Source: Chryseobacterium echinoideorum
Lineage (GTDB): Bacteria > Bacteroidota > Bacteroidia > Flavobacteriales > Weeksellaceae
Assembly (NCBI RefSeq): GCF_007474535.1
Contig: NZ_VKNW01000007.1
Span: forward strand, 124,001-188,000
Reading direction: 5' to 3'
Length of the DNA stretch: 64,000 nt
Position numbers and translations under genes: made by a program
The notes under the pieces: generated by a model
The model's database searches: none
Told to the model about the DNA's origin: nothing
Seen by the model: the letters and a program-made list of their open reading frames with translations, nothing else
Shown here: positions 52,454 to 61,651 of the stretch, piece after piece
Layout of the letters: each line of letters begins with the position of its first letter
Position numbering within the stretch: the first letter of the stretch is position 1

Positions 52454-53173
52454 TTACTTATTAAGTAAAGTTTTCAATCTGTTGTAGATCTCAACGTAAG
52501 CTTCGGTAACTTCACCAAGATCTCTTCTGAATCTGTCTTTATCCAGCTTCTTCATGGTATCTTTGTCCCAAAGTCTGCAAGTATCAGGAGAAATTTCGTC
52601 AGCGAGAATGATTTCACCATCAGCCGTTTTTCCTAATTCGATTTTAAAATCAACTAAGATGATGTTCATTTTGTCGAAAAGATCAATCAGGATTTCGTTG
52701 ATGTCTGAAGTCAATTCATACATTTCATCAAGCTCCTCATACGTTGCAGCGCCTAAGAAAACAGCATGATGATCGTTGATGAGCGGATCTCCCAATTCGT
52801 CTTTTTTGTAGCAGATATCGAAGATGGTAACCGGAGATTTAATTCCTTCTTCTACTCCTAATCTTTGAGCCATGCTTCCCGCAGAATAGTTTCTTACCAC
52901 CATTTCCAAAGGAATGATAGATACTTTTCTTACCAACTGCTCTCTTTCGTTCAGTTGTTTAATGAAATGAGTCCTAATCCCTTTTTCATTCAGGTATTCA
53001 AAAATAAGAGTGGTGATTGCGTTGTTCATCTCTCCTTTCAAATCAACAGACCCTCTTTTCTGAGCATTAAATGCGGTAGCATCGTCTTTGAAACGTACTA
53101 CTACTTCATTAGGATTATCGGTAGCAAAAACCTGTTTTGCTTTGCCTTCGTACAACATTTCTTTCTTTTCCAT
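52454..53173 (-). CDS. purC: Phosphoribosylaminoimidazole-succinocarboxamide synthase
   Basis: This 239-residue enzyme joins CAIR and aspartate in purine synthesis with ATP. It has the SAICAR synthetase signatures [80 protein letters not shown] and [20 protein letters not shown]. Length is normal for the bacterial type. It is upstream of purF with the heptamer element in between. Confidence 0.96.
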   Translation of the reverse strand: MEKKEMLYEGKAKQVFATDNPNEVVVRFKDDATAFNAQKRGSVDLKGEMNNAITTLIFEYLNEKGIRTHFIKQLNEREQLVRKVSIIPLEMVVRNYSAGSMAQRLGVEEGIKSPVTIFDICYKKDELGDPLINDHHAVFLGAATYEELDEMYELTSDINEILIDLFDKMNIILVDFKIELGKTADGEIILADEISPDTCRLWDKDTMKKLDKDRFRRDLGEVTEAYVEIYNRLKTLLNK

Positions 53174-53205
53174 TTCTAAAATTACTTTTTATTAGATTGA
53201 TATAT

Positions 53206-53901
53206 TTATTTAATTAAAATTCCTGTTAAAACTGCTATTCCGAAACTTAAAAGAGTTCCGATGAGAACATATTCGGTCAGTTTTCTCTGTTTTGCCTGAG
53301 CCAGATCACTGAATCTGAATACAGATTTTGCAGCGATCATAAAACCTACTCCTTCCCAATGATTAACAACAATAAAGGTAAAAATCAGTAACCGTTCTAA
53401 AATTCCTATATATTTACCTGCATCTGACAAAGAGTCGGTTTCTACATTGTCTTCAGTTTCCGTTACCGGAGTCCAGGATGACAATAATGTTTTGATAAAA
53501 ATAGAAGCCGGTACCGTTAAAAATAACACTGCCATGACTATTTTTAAAAATTCCTGATTTTTAATAAAACCGAAATCAAATTCTTTAAAATAAAAGGAAA
53601 TCCCTGCAATCACCGCAATATGCAAAAACTGATCAACAAAAAACCATATCTTTTTGGTTTGAATATTCTGAAAACTTAATTTGCACAAGTCAATAATGAG
53701 ATGGGTAATTCCTACCAAAATGGCAATCCACCAAAGTTTACTGTTCCAAAGGAAAATAAAGCTTAATATGGTGTGAATCAGAATATGTAGGTATAAATAC
53801 TTACTTTTCAGTTTTTTATTTTCTTTCTCTGCAACCCATGAATTTGGCTGAAGAATAAAGTCTCCAAGTAAATGTGCCAATATGAGCTGAACAAAAATCA
53901 T
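53206..53901 (-). CDS. DUF3307 membrane protein
   Basis: This 231-residue protein has five to six hydrophobic segments and opens with FVQLILAHLLGDFILQPNSW, the DUF3307 hallmark, followed by VAEKENKKLKSKYLYLHILI and THLIIDLCKLSFQN. Function unknown. It starts 1 bp after the SatD-like gene stop, so the two are translated from one message, a pairing I recall from other genomes. Confidence 0.88.
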   Translation of the reverse strand: MIFVQLILAHLLGDFILQPNSWVAEKENKKLKSKYLYLHILIHTILSFIFLWNSKLWWIAILVGITHLIIDLCKLSFQNIQTKKIWFFVDQFLHIAVIAGISFYFKEFDFGFIKNQEFLKIVMAVLFLTVPASIFIKTLLSSWTPVTETEDNVETDSLSDAGKYIGILERLLIFTFIVVNHWEGVGFMIAAKSVFRFSDLAQAKQRKLTEYVLIGTLLSFGIAVLTGILIK

Positions 53902-53902
53902 C

Positions 53903-54508
53903 TTACAGTTCTGAAATTTTCTTTTTAAAATATTGATTGGTTTCTATGATGAGTTCGTAATTGGCACGCTTCAGCCTTTGACTTACAGAAGACTGAGAGA
54001 TATTGAACTTTTTAGCTAAATCTTCCTGCGTGCTGTTGGGATTCATAATCAATTCGTGAACAATTTCTGAAGTAGCCATTGTCCAGTTATCAAAATCTTT
54101 TGATGCCCATTTTAGTAAAATATTCAGGTCACGGTCAACACCCTCATTAGAAGTTTTTATAGAAACAGTATGCCCGTCACTTTTCAGGTCATTTAATAAT
54201 CTTCCGGAATTTACGTATGCAGATCCGTTGGATTCTGTAATTTTTTCAGAAGAAAAATTTTCGTGTCCGATGCCAATGGCAATTCTCACATCTAAATTTT
54301 CCTGGCTTTTGATTAATGATTTTATGGCTAAGAAATACCAGAAAACGTCATCTATACTGCATTTTAGCTGAAACTCATCACCTCTGTAAATTTCCCATGT
54401 CTGTGGTGTGCTTCCCCAGCTTTCGAGAAGGTTTTTAAGTCTGGTAATCCATACTTCTGTCGCAGACTGTTGCGAGTTGATAATATCTCCGGTGATGACG
54501 GCAATCAT
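53903..54508 (-). CDS. SatD-like protein with C-terminal HTH
   Basis: This 201-residue protein has an N-terminal SatD-type part (MIAVITGDIINSQQSATEVW; WEIYRGDEFQLKCSIDDVFW; DVRIAIGIGHENFSSEKITE, with a Gly-Asp/Glu pattern like a degenerate nucleotidyl cyclase fold) and a C-terminal HTH (STQEDLAKKFNISQSSVSQR). It is probably a DNA-binding regulator of its own operon with DUF3307. A TATATTTG box (54513-54520, minus) ends 5 bp from the ATG, so the mRNA may be leaderless. Two copies of a 20-bp motif flank its promoter. Confidence 0.85.
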   Translation of the reverse strand: MIAVITGDIINSQQSATEVWITRLKNLLESWGSTPQTWEIYRGDEFQLKCSIDDVFWYFLAIKSLIKSQENLDVRIAIGIGHENFSSEKITESNGSAYVNSGRLLNDLKSDGHTVSIKTSNEGVDRDLNILLKWASKDFDNWTMATSEIVHELIMNPNSTQEDLAKKFNISQSSVSQRLKRANYELIIETNQYFKKKISEL

Positions 54509-54512
54509 TCTG

Positions 54513-54520
54513 CAAATATA
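54513..54520 (-). promoter_or_regulatory. -7 box for the SatD-like gene
   Basis: The minus strand reads TATATTTG and is so close to the ATG that transcription should start at or within a few bases of it. Confidence 0.5.
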
Positions 54521-54529
54521 ATCATAATT

Positions 54530-54552
54530 ACTTATAAATAAAAAATATAAGT
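54530..54552. promoter_or_regulatory. Candidate operator 1: inverted repeat upstream of the SatD-like gene
   Basis: ACTTATA and TATAAGT are perfect 7-bp arms around 9 bp. Read on the minus strand it contains CTTATATTTTTTATTT, the same motif found on the plus strand at 54589. Confidence 0.5.
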
Positions 54553-54588
54553 TTAAAAGCTAATAATAATATTTTATGATGCTATTTG

Positions 54589-54608
54589 CTTATATTTTTT
54601 ATTTGTAA
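54589..54608 (+). promoter_or_regulatory. Candidate operator 2: second copy of the motif
   Basis: CTTATATTTTTTATTTGTAA matches the minus-strand reading of 54532-54551 at 19 of 20 positions, in inverted orientation 37 bp away. It lies upstream of the tiny plus-strand ORF. Confidence 0.5.
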
Positions 54609-54682
54609 AATGTAAATTTTAACATTCAGTTTATATACTTTCTCAATATTTATCTCTACATTTACTATATAAAACAAATCAA

Positions 54683-54745
54683 ATGTATCTAAATTTTGCT
54701 TTTTTCGGTTCCGAAATTGCAATTAAATTTAAAATAAAAATTTAA
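54683..54745 (+). CDS. Possible 20-residue peptide (small ORF before a terminator)
   Basis: The frame MYLNFAFFGSEIAIKFKIKI ends in TAA two bases inside a strong terminator hairpin. A TACATTTA box (one mismatch to TAnnTTTG) lies 18 bp upstream and gives a leader of about 11 nt. The tight packing of box, ORF and terminator suggests a real small transcript, encoding either a peptide or a small RNA that happens to contain an ORF. The peptide is amphipathic, with a Lys-rich tail. I know of no family. Confidence 0.4.
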   Translation: MYLNFAFFGSEIAIKFKIKI

Positions 54746-54772
54746 GCACAGCATCGTCGGCTGTGCTTTTTG
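54744..54772 (+). terminator. Terminator of the small transcript
   Basis: AAGCACAGC and GCTGTGCTT form a 9-bp perfect stem around ATCGTCG, followed by TTTTTGTT. No larger plus-strand gene precedes it, so it marks a short transcript. Confidence 0.85.
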
Positions 54773-54841
54773 TTGCTGTCTAATTTAAAAAATGAGATGT
54801 ATTTATCTACTGGATCCGCTTCTAAAGAGCGGATTCTTTTA

Positions 54842-55345
54842 TTAAGTGATTCTGGTTAACTGATCTAATTTTTTTAAAAGTGCCGGGATTCTGAATTCAC
54901 CCTGCATTTCCTCAATTTTTAGTTTAATTTCTAAAATATCAGTTCCTGCAACGGTAAGATATAGCGGAGTTTTACTTTCACCTCTATAAACTTCTATTCT
55001 ATTGAAGTCATCTTGGGAAAATTTATTTTTCGCAATTCCGACAACGGGATATTTTTCGTCCAGCTCTTTAAACAAATAACCGCCTAAACCCAATTTTCCA
55101 TCTGAATTTAAACTTACATACCCATCAACAAGTATAATATCACCTTTATTCAAATTAATTTTCTTCAATAAATGAAGAATACACGGCAACTCTCTCTTGT
55201 AGAAGGCACCACTTTCATAATCAGCGGTAATAGCTATATTTTCTGTATAAACGGCAGCTTCTTCTTCAGAATTCCAGTTTTCAAAAGCGATACAGACTGT
55301 TTTAGCAAAATTTTCGTAATAATAAGTATCGAAAGCGTAAATCAT
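54842..55345 (-). CDS. nfi: Endonuclease V (deoxyinosine 3'-endonuclease)
   Basis: The start MIYAFDTYYYENFAKTVCIA (55345) begins with the strand that carries the first metal-binding Asp; a longer start at 55396 would overlap the upstream gene by 47 bp. About 167 residues. ILVDGYVSLNSDGKLGLGGY holds the DxG motif and the Gly-rich loop, and YPVVGIAKNKF the strand with the catalytic Lys; LYLTVAGTDILEIKLKIEEM is the C-terminal part. It nicks DNA 3' to deoxyinosine for repair. It is shorter than E. coli Nfi (about 220) at the N-terminus. Confidence 0.85.
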   Translation of the reverse strand: MIYAFDTYYYENFAKTVCIAFENWNSEEEAAVYTENIAITADYESGAFYKRELPCILHLLKKINLNKGDIILVDGYVSLNSDGKLGLGGYLFKELDEKYPVVGIAKNKFSQDDFNRIEVYRGESKTPLYLTVAGTDILEIKLKIEEMQGEFRIPALLKKLDQLTRIT

Positions 55346-55349
55346 ATCA

Positions 55350-55715
55350 TCAATTGAAAAATTCTCCGAAATGCCATAGAATACCTGAGGGATCATGCAG
55401 GAAACATTCTTTACCCCAATCCATTACCTTTATCTGAACCAATTTAACTGTAGGGTATTTCTCCTGCAAATTCAATGAAGATAATTCTTCCCAAAACTCA
55501 TCAGTATTTTCTACTTCTACAAAGATCATTGTATTATCAATCCACTCTTTTGCATAATAATCCTGCAGATAGAAAGCAAGGCTCCCCTTTTTGAAAACTG
55601 AAAGTTTAGGCTGAAGAATATTTTCTTCAAAACCTAAATTTTTGTAAAACTCTCTGCTGACAGCAAAGTTTTTAGTCCCGATAAATGGGCGTATTGATTT
55701 GATATTCTGTTTCAT
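55350..55715 (-). CDS. VOC/glyoxalase superfamily protein
   Basis: This 121-residue protein shows the beta-alpha-beta-beta-beta pattern of the vicinal-oxygen-chelate fold: SIRPFIGTKNFAVSREFYKN then LGFEENILQPKLSVF, and VKVMDWGKECFLHDPSGILW-like closing strands (VMDWGKECFLHDPSGILWHF). The DPSG turn is typical of glyoxalase/bleomycin-resistance-like members. Metal ligands are not all evident. It lies between the M28 peptidase and nfi genes in a likely three-gene operon. Confidence 0.82.
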   Translation of the reverse strand: MKQNIKSIRPFIGTKNFAVSREFYKNLGFEENILQPKLSVFKKGSLAFYLQDYYAKEWIDNTMIFVEVENTDEFWEELSSLNLQEKYPTVKLVQIKVMDWGKECFLHDPSGILWHFGEFFN

Positions 55716-55732
55716 AGGTCAATTTCAGAAAA

Positions 55733-56785
55733 CTATTTTCTATCTACAACAATTCTGTCTTTGCGGTTTGCCAGTTCCCATGCAGTTGCAAAAATAAGCT
55801 GAGTTCTCTTCTGCAAAAGAGAAAAATCTATTTTTTCTACATCATCTGTAGGCTTGTGATAATCTTCATGAATTCCATCAAAGAAAAATGCAACAGGAAT
55901 ATTATTTTTAGCAAAATTATAATGATCAGATCTGTAATACAATCTATCCGGATCTTTAGGATCATCGTATTTATAGTTCAACTCAAGATTATTGGTCGCT
56001 TTATTGGCTTGCTCGTTAATTACTTTCAGCTCCGAGCTTAGCATTTCCGAACCAATTACATAAACATAATTCTTCCCTCTATTTTCGGGATCATCACGAC
56101 CAATCATATCAATATTGAGATCTACAACAGTATTAGCCAATGGAAAAACAGGATTATCCGCATAATATTCAGAACCAAAAAGCCCATGCTCTTCTCCCGT
56201 AACATGAAGGAAAAGAATTGATCTTTTCGGACCATTTCCTACCTTTTTAGCAGCCTGAAAAGCTTTTGCAATCTGCATCACAGCAACAGTTCCGCTTCCG
56301 TCATCATCGGCTCCATTGTAAACAATACCATTTTTGGTTCCTACATGGTCATAATGAGCAGAAATAACAATAATTTCTTCAGGCTTTGTGCTTCCTTCAA
56401 TAAAGGCGAGAATATTTTCGGAATCGGGTAAATTCCAACCCCCTCTTTGTTTCATATATGAGGCTGGAACTTTCTGATAATAAGAACCCAGCTGTTTTGG
56501 ATAAGAAATTCCTAAACCTTTATAAAAATTAATAATGTACTCACCTGCTTTTTTCTGTCCCGGACTTCCTGTGTCTCTTCCCTCCATTTCATCAGAAGCA
56601 ATTACGTTTAAGTTATTCTTTAGGTCTTCTATTTTAATCTCCTGATAAGCAGAGTTAAAAGATTTATTATTTTCATAATTACTTGAAGTTCCAGATCCAG
56701 ATTTTTTCGAATCGTCTGAAATGTTTGCAGATCCACAACTGCTTAAAATTACCAAAGATAAAAGTGGTATTAATATTTTTCTCAT
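55733..56785 (-). CDS. M28 family metallopeptidase (aminopeptidase), lipoprotein
   Basis: This 350-residue protein has a lipoprotein signal (ILIPLLSLVILSSCGSAN, lipobox LSSC) and the M28 zinc site: His/Asp in IVISAHYDHVGTKNG and YNGADDDGSGTVAVMQIA, Glu in HVTGEEHGLFGSEYYA, Asp in LNIDMIGRDDPENRG and His in YYRSDHYNFAKNNIP. It trims peptides, likely in the periplasm or at the outer membrane. It is the first gene of the minus-strand group with the VOC and nfi genes. Confidence 0.93.
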   Translation of the reverse strand: MRKILIPLLSLVILSSCGSANISDDSKKSGSGTSSNYENNKSFNSAYQEIKIEDLKNNLNVIASDEMEGRDTGSPGQKKAGEYIINFYKGLGISYPKQLGSYYQKVPASYMKQRGGWNLPDSENILAFIEGSTKPEEIIVISAHYDHVGTKNGIVYNGADDDGSGTVAVMQIAKAFQAAKKVGNGPKRSILFLHVTGEEHGLFGSEYYADNPVFPLANTVVDLNIDMIGRDDPENRGKNYVYVIGSEMLSSELKVINEQANKATNNLELNYKYDDPKDPDRLYYRSDHYNFAKNNIPVAFFFDGIHEDYHKPTDDVEKIDFSLLQKRTQLIFATAWELANRKDRIVVDRK

Positions 56786-56903
56786 ATTAAATATTTGTTT
56801 AAATAGATGACTGTATTCAATAAAATTGATCCGGTTGCTCTAAAAGTTATGAGTCTAAAAATACTAAAAATATTTTACCTGCATTACCGAAACTATTTTT
56901 TTA

Positions 56904-56911
56904 TATATTTG
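56904..56911 (+). promoter_or_regulatory. -7 box that fixes the aminotransferase start
   Basis: TATATTTG is an exact TAnnTTTG match 9 bp before the ATG at 56921, making the longer start at 56807 unlikely and the transcript almost leaderless. Confidence 0.6.
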
Positions 56912-56920
56912 GTAAAGCCT

Positions 56921-58060
56921 ATGATAAATAATTACGGATTTAATGATTTTACATTTTTCACTGAGATGTCTGAACTTGCTTTAAGACATCAAAGCTATGA
57001 TTTGTCATTAGGTTTACCTGATTTTGAAGTAGATATTCGTTTACGCAATTACCTTAAGGAAGCAGCAGATTATTGCTCACACAGTTACGAATCGCTTGCT
57101 GGAAATGAAATGCTCATTGAAGGAATTATTCGCCTTCATGCCAAAAGAAAGCATAGTTTAATTTTAAACCAAAATGAAGTCAATATTGTACCCTGTTCTA
57201 CATTTGCATTATTCACTTCTTTAAAGTCAATTTTAGATTTTGGGGACGAAGTTATTGTTATTCAGCCATCTTATTACACTTATGCACCTTCAATAGTCAT
57301 TAATGGCGGAATTCCGGTGTACTATAATATGGAAAGAGATTTTAGCATAGACTGGGAAAAACTACAAAAATGTTTTTCAGATAAAACAAAAGCAATTATT
57401 GTAAATTCTCCTCAGAATCCAACAGGTAAAATATGGAAAAAAGCAGACTGGGATCAGCTTTACGAATTGATAAAAAACCGAGAAATTTATTTAATTTCAG
57501 AAGAAATTTATGATCTTTACTGTTATGATTCCGTGGATCATTACAGCTCGTTCCTTCACCCCGAACTAAAAAAAAGAACATTTTGCATCTTTTCATTTGG
57601 AAAAATGTTTCATTCAACCGGTTGGAAGGTAAGTTACCTTTTATCGGATAAAGATCTGCTTAAGAATTTCAGAAGTTTGCAGCAATATATTTCTTACAGC
57701 AGCAATGCGCCTTGTCAATATGCTATTGCACAATATTTAAAGGTTTTTGAGCCTGAAGAAAACCAAAAAATGATGCAGCATAAAAGAAATATTTTCACAG
57801 ATCTGATTCAGGAAACTCCACTTCAAGTTGAATCTAAGGCAGAAGGGGGATTCTTTCAGATTGTAAATTTCAGAAATGTGAATAAGACAATGACTGATGT
57901 AGAATTTTCGAAATGGCTTACAGTAGAAAAAAAAGTCTCCTGCCTGCCTTTATCTGCGTTTTATACTTCCAGACAAAATTCAGATTATATAAGATTCAGT
58001 TTTGCCAAAAAAGACGAACTTATCATTCAGGCATTAGAGCATCTCAAGAAAAACCTATAA
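56921..58060 (+). CDS. Class I/II pyridoxal-phosphate aminotransferase, methionine aminotransferase-like
   Basis: With the start at MINNYGFNDFTFFTEMSELA the product has about 379 residues, normal for the YbdL/kynurenine-aminotransferase-like group; the frame from 56807 adds an unrelated N-terminus. Motifs: LSLGLPDFEVD; SYESLAGNEMLIEGIIRLHA; VNSPQNPTGKIWKKADWDQL; SEEIYDLYCYDSVDHYSSFL with the Asp/Tyr of the PLP site; and the PLP Lys in FSFGKMFHSTGWKVSYLLSD. The substrate is likely methionine or an aromatic amino acid (family knowledge). Confidence 0.88.
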   Translation: MINNYGFNDFTFFTEMSELALRHQSYDLSLGLPDFEVDIRLRNYLKEAADYCSHSYESLAGNEMLIEGIIRLHAKRKHSLILNQNEVNIVPCSTFALFTSLKSILDFGDEVIVIQPSYYTYAPSIVINGGIPVYYNMERDFSIDWEKLQKCFSDKTKAIIVNSPQNPTGKIWKKADWDQLYELIKNREIYLISEEIYDLYCYDSVDHYSSFLHPELKKRTFCIFSFGKMFHSTGWKVSYLLSDKDLLKNFRSLQQYISYSSNAPCQYAIAQYLKVFEPEENQKMMQHKRNIFTDLIQETPLQVESKAEGGFFQIVNFRNVNKTMTDVEFSKWLTVEKKVSCLPLSAFYTSRQNSDYIRFSFAKKDELIIQALEHLKKNL

Positions 58061-58065
58061 AAAAT

Positions 58066-58094
58066 AAAAGCACTGCGGATATGCAGTGCTTTAT
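58066..58094. terminator. Bidirectional terminator between the aminotransferase and pyrophosphatase genes
   Basis: AAAGCACTGC and GCAGTGCTTT form a perfect 10-bp stem around GGATAT, serving both convergent genes. Confidence 0.85.
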
Positions 58095-58111
58095 AATCAA
58101 TTTATTTTTAT

Positions 58112-60847
58112 TTAGTAAGCTAGAACCCGTACATCTATACGTCTGTTTTTAGCTTGGCATTCATTACTCTCATCCATTGTGCAGACAGGGAATTGTGAAC
58201 CATACCCTTCTGCTTCTATTCTATCTCCTGAAATTCCCATTTCTAATAGTTTAAGTTTCGCAGTTTGGGCTCTAAGATTAGAAAGTTTCAAATTGGTATC
58301 CTCACTTCCTGAATTATCCGTATATCCTCCGAGTTTAACTCTTAGTTCAGGATAAGCATTCATGATTTCTGCCAGATTTTTAAGCTGGTTTTCCGAACCT
58401 GTTTTTAAGTCACTTGATCCGCTTTCAAAATATAAATTTTCTATCGTAAACCATTTTTCAGGATTTAATAATTCTTTATTCTTTTTAGCCAATTCACTAT
58501 TCAGATAGAAAAGCTGGCTGTTTTCACCTAGAGAAATTGTATTTCCATTGCTGAGTTTTACTTCTTTAATCTGTCCTGTTTCATAAACAAAATCACCAAA
58601 TTCATTTAGCTTTCCTTTGATAATTTCAGGAGAAGACATTGGTTGATAATTTACATTTTCAGTATTTATGATAGAATTGGTATTAGCTCCAGTAAGGCTT
58701 TCTATTTTTGCTTTTCGGTCGGCATCAATTTTATCCTTGTGTAAAACCGCTAAAGTAGGCGCAATCACAAGTGAGACAATCGACATTAGTTTAATTAAAA
58801 TATTCATAGAAGGTCCAGAAGTATCTTTAAACGGATCACCCACCGTATCACCAGTTACAGAAGCTTTGTGAGGTTCAGAACCTTTGTAGTAAGTCTGTCC
58901 GTTGATATCAACTCCTTTTTCAAAAGATTTTTTTGCGTTATCCCAAGCTCCTCCAGCATTATTCTGAAAGATTCCCATTAAAACTCCTGATACTGTTGCA
59001 CCGGCCAAAAATCCTCCTAAAACTTCAGGTCCGAAAATAAATCCTATCAATAGTGGAGATGCAATAGCGATAGCTCCCGGAAGCATCATTTTTTTGATGG
59101 AAGCATCGGTAGAAATAGCAACACACTTTTGATATTCGGGTTCTCCCTTCCCTTCTAAAATACCCGGAATTTCTCTGAACTGTCTTCGTACCTCTTCCAC
59201 CATTGCCATCGCAGCCTGCCCAACTGCTGTAATTGCCAGCGAAGAAAAAATAAACGGAATCATTCCACCTACAAAAAGCCCCGCCAAAACATCTGCTTTA
59301 TAAATATCAATACCATCAATTCCTGCAATACCGACAAACGCTGCAAACAAAGCCAAAGCTGTTAACGCTGCCGAAGCAATAGCAAAACCTTTTCCCGAGG
59401 CTGCAGTTGTATTTCCTACAGCATCCAGAATATCTGTATTTTCCCGAACTTCTTTTGGCAATTCGCTCATCTCGGCAATTCCCCCTGCATTATCTGCGAT
59501 AGGCCCGAAAGCATCTATAGCAAGCTGCATTGCTGTTGTAGCCATCATTCCTGCCGCGGCAATAGCAACCCCATAAAGTCCGGCACATAAATATGAACCA
59601 TAAATTCCGCCTGCTAAAACAATGATCGGTAAAAGTGTAGATTCCATTCCCACAGAAAGTCCACCGATAATATTGGTTGCATGACCGGTAGAAGACTGTC
59701 TCACAATACTTGAAACAGGTCTTTTTCCCATTGCAGTATAATATTCCGTAATGATACTCATTAAAGTTCCTACAACCAGACCAACAATGATAGCTCCGAA
59801 CACTCCGTTTTTGGTAAATTCAAACCCTCTTAAAATCATTTTCTCTGGCAGCAAATAAGTAACCAGAAAATAAGATGCAATTGCTGTAATCACAATACTG
59901 CTCCAGTTTCCTAGATTCAGAGCATTTTGAACATTTGAAGTAGATGCACCCTCGTTGTCATTAATTTTAACAAAAAAAGTTCCGATAATAGAAAACAAAA
60001 TTCCCGTTCCGGCAATAAGCATCGGTAATAATATTGGAGCAAATCCTCCAAATGCATCTACCGAAACCGTTTCTCGTCCTAAAACCATTGTTGCCAAAAC
60101 TGTAGCTACATAAGAACCAAACAAATCAGCTCCCATTCCGGCAACATCACCTACATTATCTCCTACATTATCTGCAATTGTTGCAGGATTTCGCGGATCA
60201 TCTTCAGGTATTCCTGCTTCAACTTTACCTACCAAATCGGCTCCAACATCGGCTGCTTTTGTATAAATCCCGCCTCCGACTCTTGCAAATAACGCAATAG
60301 ATTCTGCACCTAAAGAAAACCCCGTAAGAATTTCAATAGTTCTTTCCATCTCATGAGAATCTACAGGTGAATTGGGCGCAAAAATCTGCTTTATAATCAG
60401 ATATAATGCTCCTAAACCCAGAACTGCCAATCCGGCAACTCCCATTCCCATTACAGAACCTCCAGTGAAGGAAACCTTCAAAGCTTTAGATAGAGAAGTT
60501 TTTGCAGCTTCTGCAGTTCGCACGTTTGCTTTAGTAGCGATCTTCATTCCGATAAATCCAGCCAAAGCAGAAAGTACAGCCCCAATTACAAAGGAAACAC
60601 CGATACTCCAGTGTGAATTGGCATTGCTCATTCCCATGAATGCTAAAAGAATCGCAACAATGATGACAAAATAAGTAAGAATTCTGTACTCAGCTTTCAA
60701 AAAAGCCATTGCACCATCAGCAATATATCCGCTGATCTGCTTCATTTTTTCGTTTCCTGCATTTTGCCGGCTTACCCAGTTGCTTTGAATAAAAGTGTAA
60801 AGTAATGCAATAACGCCAAAAATTGGCACTAACATAAATAAGCTCAT
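58112..60847 (-). CDS. hppA: Membrane-bound ion-pumping pyrophosphatase fused to an OmpA-like domain
   Basis: This 911-residue protein is a membrane PPase for about the first 700 residues (16 predicted helices; substrate site [20 protein letters not shown] and [20 protein letters not shown], plus [20 protein letters not shown]). [10 protein letters not shown] in place of GNTTKA is the K+-dependent signature. The Glu in [15 protein letters not shown] is near the transport gate and may fit Na+ pumping. From about residue 790 an OmpA/MotB-type peptidoglycan-binding domain follows ([51 protein letters not shown]). Both membrane termini are external in this family, so the domain should sit in the periplasm. 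Next gene upstream is a soluble pyrophosphatase. Confidence 0.92.
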   Translation of the reverse strand: MSLFMLVPIFGVIALLYTFIQSNWVSRQNAGNEKMKQISGYIADGAMAFLKAEYRILTYFVIIVAILLAFMGMSNANSHWSIGVSFVIGAVLSALAGFIGMKIATKANVRTAEAAKTSLSKALKVSFTGGSVMGMGVAGLAVLGLGALYLIIKQIFAPNSPVDSHEMERTIEILTGFSLGAESIALFARVGGGIYTKAADVGADLVGKVEAGIPEDDPRNPATIADNVGDNVGDVAGMGADLFGSYVATVLATMVLGRETVSVDAFGGFAPILLPMLIAGTGILFSIIGTFFVKINDNEGASTSNVQNALNLGNWSSIVITAIASYFLVTYLLPEKMILRGFEFTKNGVFGAIIVGLVVGTLMSIITEYYTAMGKRPVSSIVRQSSTGHATNIIGGLSVGMESTLLPIIVLAGGIYGSYLCAGLYGVAIAAAGMMATTAMQLAIDAFGPIADNAGGIAEMSELPKEVRENTDILDAVGNTTAASGKGFAIASAALTALALFAAFVGIAGIDGIDIYKADVLAGLFVGGMIPFIFSSLAITAVGQAAMAMVEEVRRQFREIPGILEGKGEPEYQKCVAISTDASIKKMMLPGAIAIASPLLIGFIFGPEVLGGFLAGATVSGVLMGIFQNNAGGAWDNAKKSFEKGVDINGQTYYKGSEPHKASVTGDTVGDPFKDTSGPSMNILIKLMSIVSLVIAPTLAVLHKDKIDADRKAKIESLTGANTNSIINTENVNYQPMSSPEIIKGKLNEFGDFVYETGQIKEVKLSNGNTISLGENSQLFYLNSELAKKNKELLNPEKWFTIENLYFESGSSDLKTGSENQLKNLAEIMNAYPELRVKLGGYTDNSGSEDTNLKLSNLRAQTAKLKLLEMGISGDRIEAEGYGSQFPVCTMDESNECQAKNRRIDVRVLAY

Positions 60848-60960
60848 AGTTTAATATTTTTTTGGTAATAGATTTTTAAATATAATAAATTATTTCCATA
60901 AAACATTCTAAAACATTATGACTTATTAATAATAACACTAAAATTTTCAATTCATTATAT

Positions 60961-60988
60961 AAAAAAAGCAGATGATTTGCTCATCTGC
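60961..60988 (-). terminator. Terminator after ppa
   Basis: GCAGATGA and TCATCTGC form an 8-bp perfect stem around TTTGC, with seven T residues on the minus-strand side. Confidence 0.8.
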
Positions 60989-61018
60989 CATATTGAAAAT
61001 TTTGAAAATTTCTAAAAA

Positions 61019-61630
61019 TTAACCTCCGAATTTTTCAGAATAGTCTCTTTTGGATGCTTCGATTACTTTTTTTGCGTGATCTGCTCCATAAACTTCCTGA
61101 ATTCTGCATTTTGCAGGCTCATCCGGCAAGTTTTTGTAAGTAAGGAAATAGTGCATCAAACGGTTAACTTCAGCTGCCGGAAGTTCAGAAATATCTCTGA
61201 AATGACCAAATGCATGATCGTTGATCATTACCGCTACAATTTTATCATCAGCTTCACCTCCGTCAATCATTTTGAATCCTCCGATTGGAATAGCCTCCAT
61301 CAAAAGACCGCCAGCGTGGATATTATGAGAGCTTAGAACACAGATATCCAACGGATCATGATCACCCATTGTTACATCACTTGCACCGCTTTCAACAGCA
61401 AGTTTCATTACTTCATTGTGACAGTATGTTCTTGGAACAAAACCATATAATGCAGGAATAATGTTTGAAAATTTCTGAGGTCTGTCTACTTTTAGATAAC
61501 CCGTTTCTTTATCAATTTCATATTTGATAGTATCTGAAGGAACTATTTCTACAAAAACATTAACAATATTTGGCGAATCTTCCCCTGCAGAAATTCCGTG
61601 CCATGGATGCGCTTTAAAATTTGGAATCAT
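61019..61630 (-). CDS. ppa: Inorganic pyrophosphatase (family I, soluble)
   Basis: This 203-residue enzyme hydrolyses pyrophosphate in the cytosol. Motifs: FVEIVPSDTIKYEIDKETGY then LKVDRP, YGFVPRTYCHNEV, and the metal site MGDHDPLDICVLSSHNI. Length is normal. It sits on the same strand just upstream of the membrane pyrophosphatase, with a terminator between, so the two probably have separate promoters. Confidence 0.95.
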   Translation of the reverse strand: MIPNFKAHPWHGISAGEDSPNIVNVFVEIVPSDTIKYEIDKETGYLKVDRPQKFSNIIPALYGFVPRTYCHNEVMKLAVESGASDVTMGDHDPLDICVLSSHNIHAGGLLMEAIPIGGFKMIDGGEADDKIVAVMINDHAFGHFRDISELPAAEVNRLMHYFLTYKNLPDEPAKCRIQEVYGADHAKKVIEASKRDYSEKFGG

Positions 61631-61651
61631 TATTTATATTTATTTTTTTAA

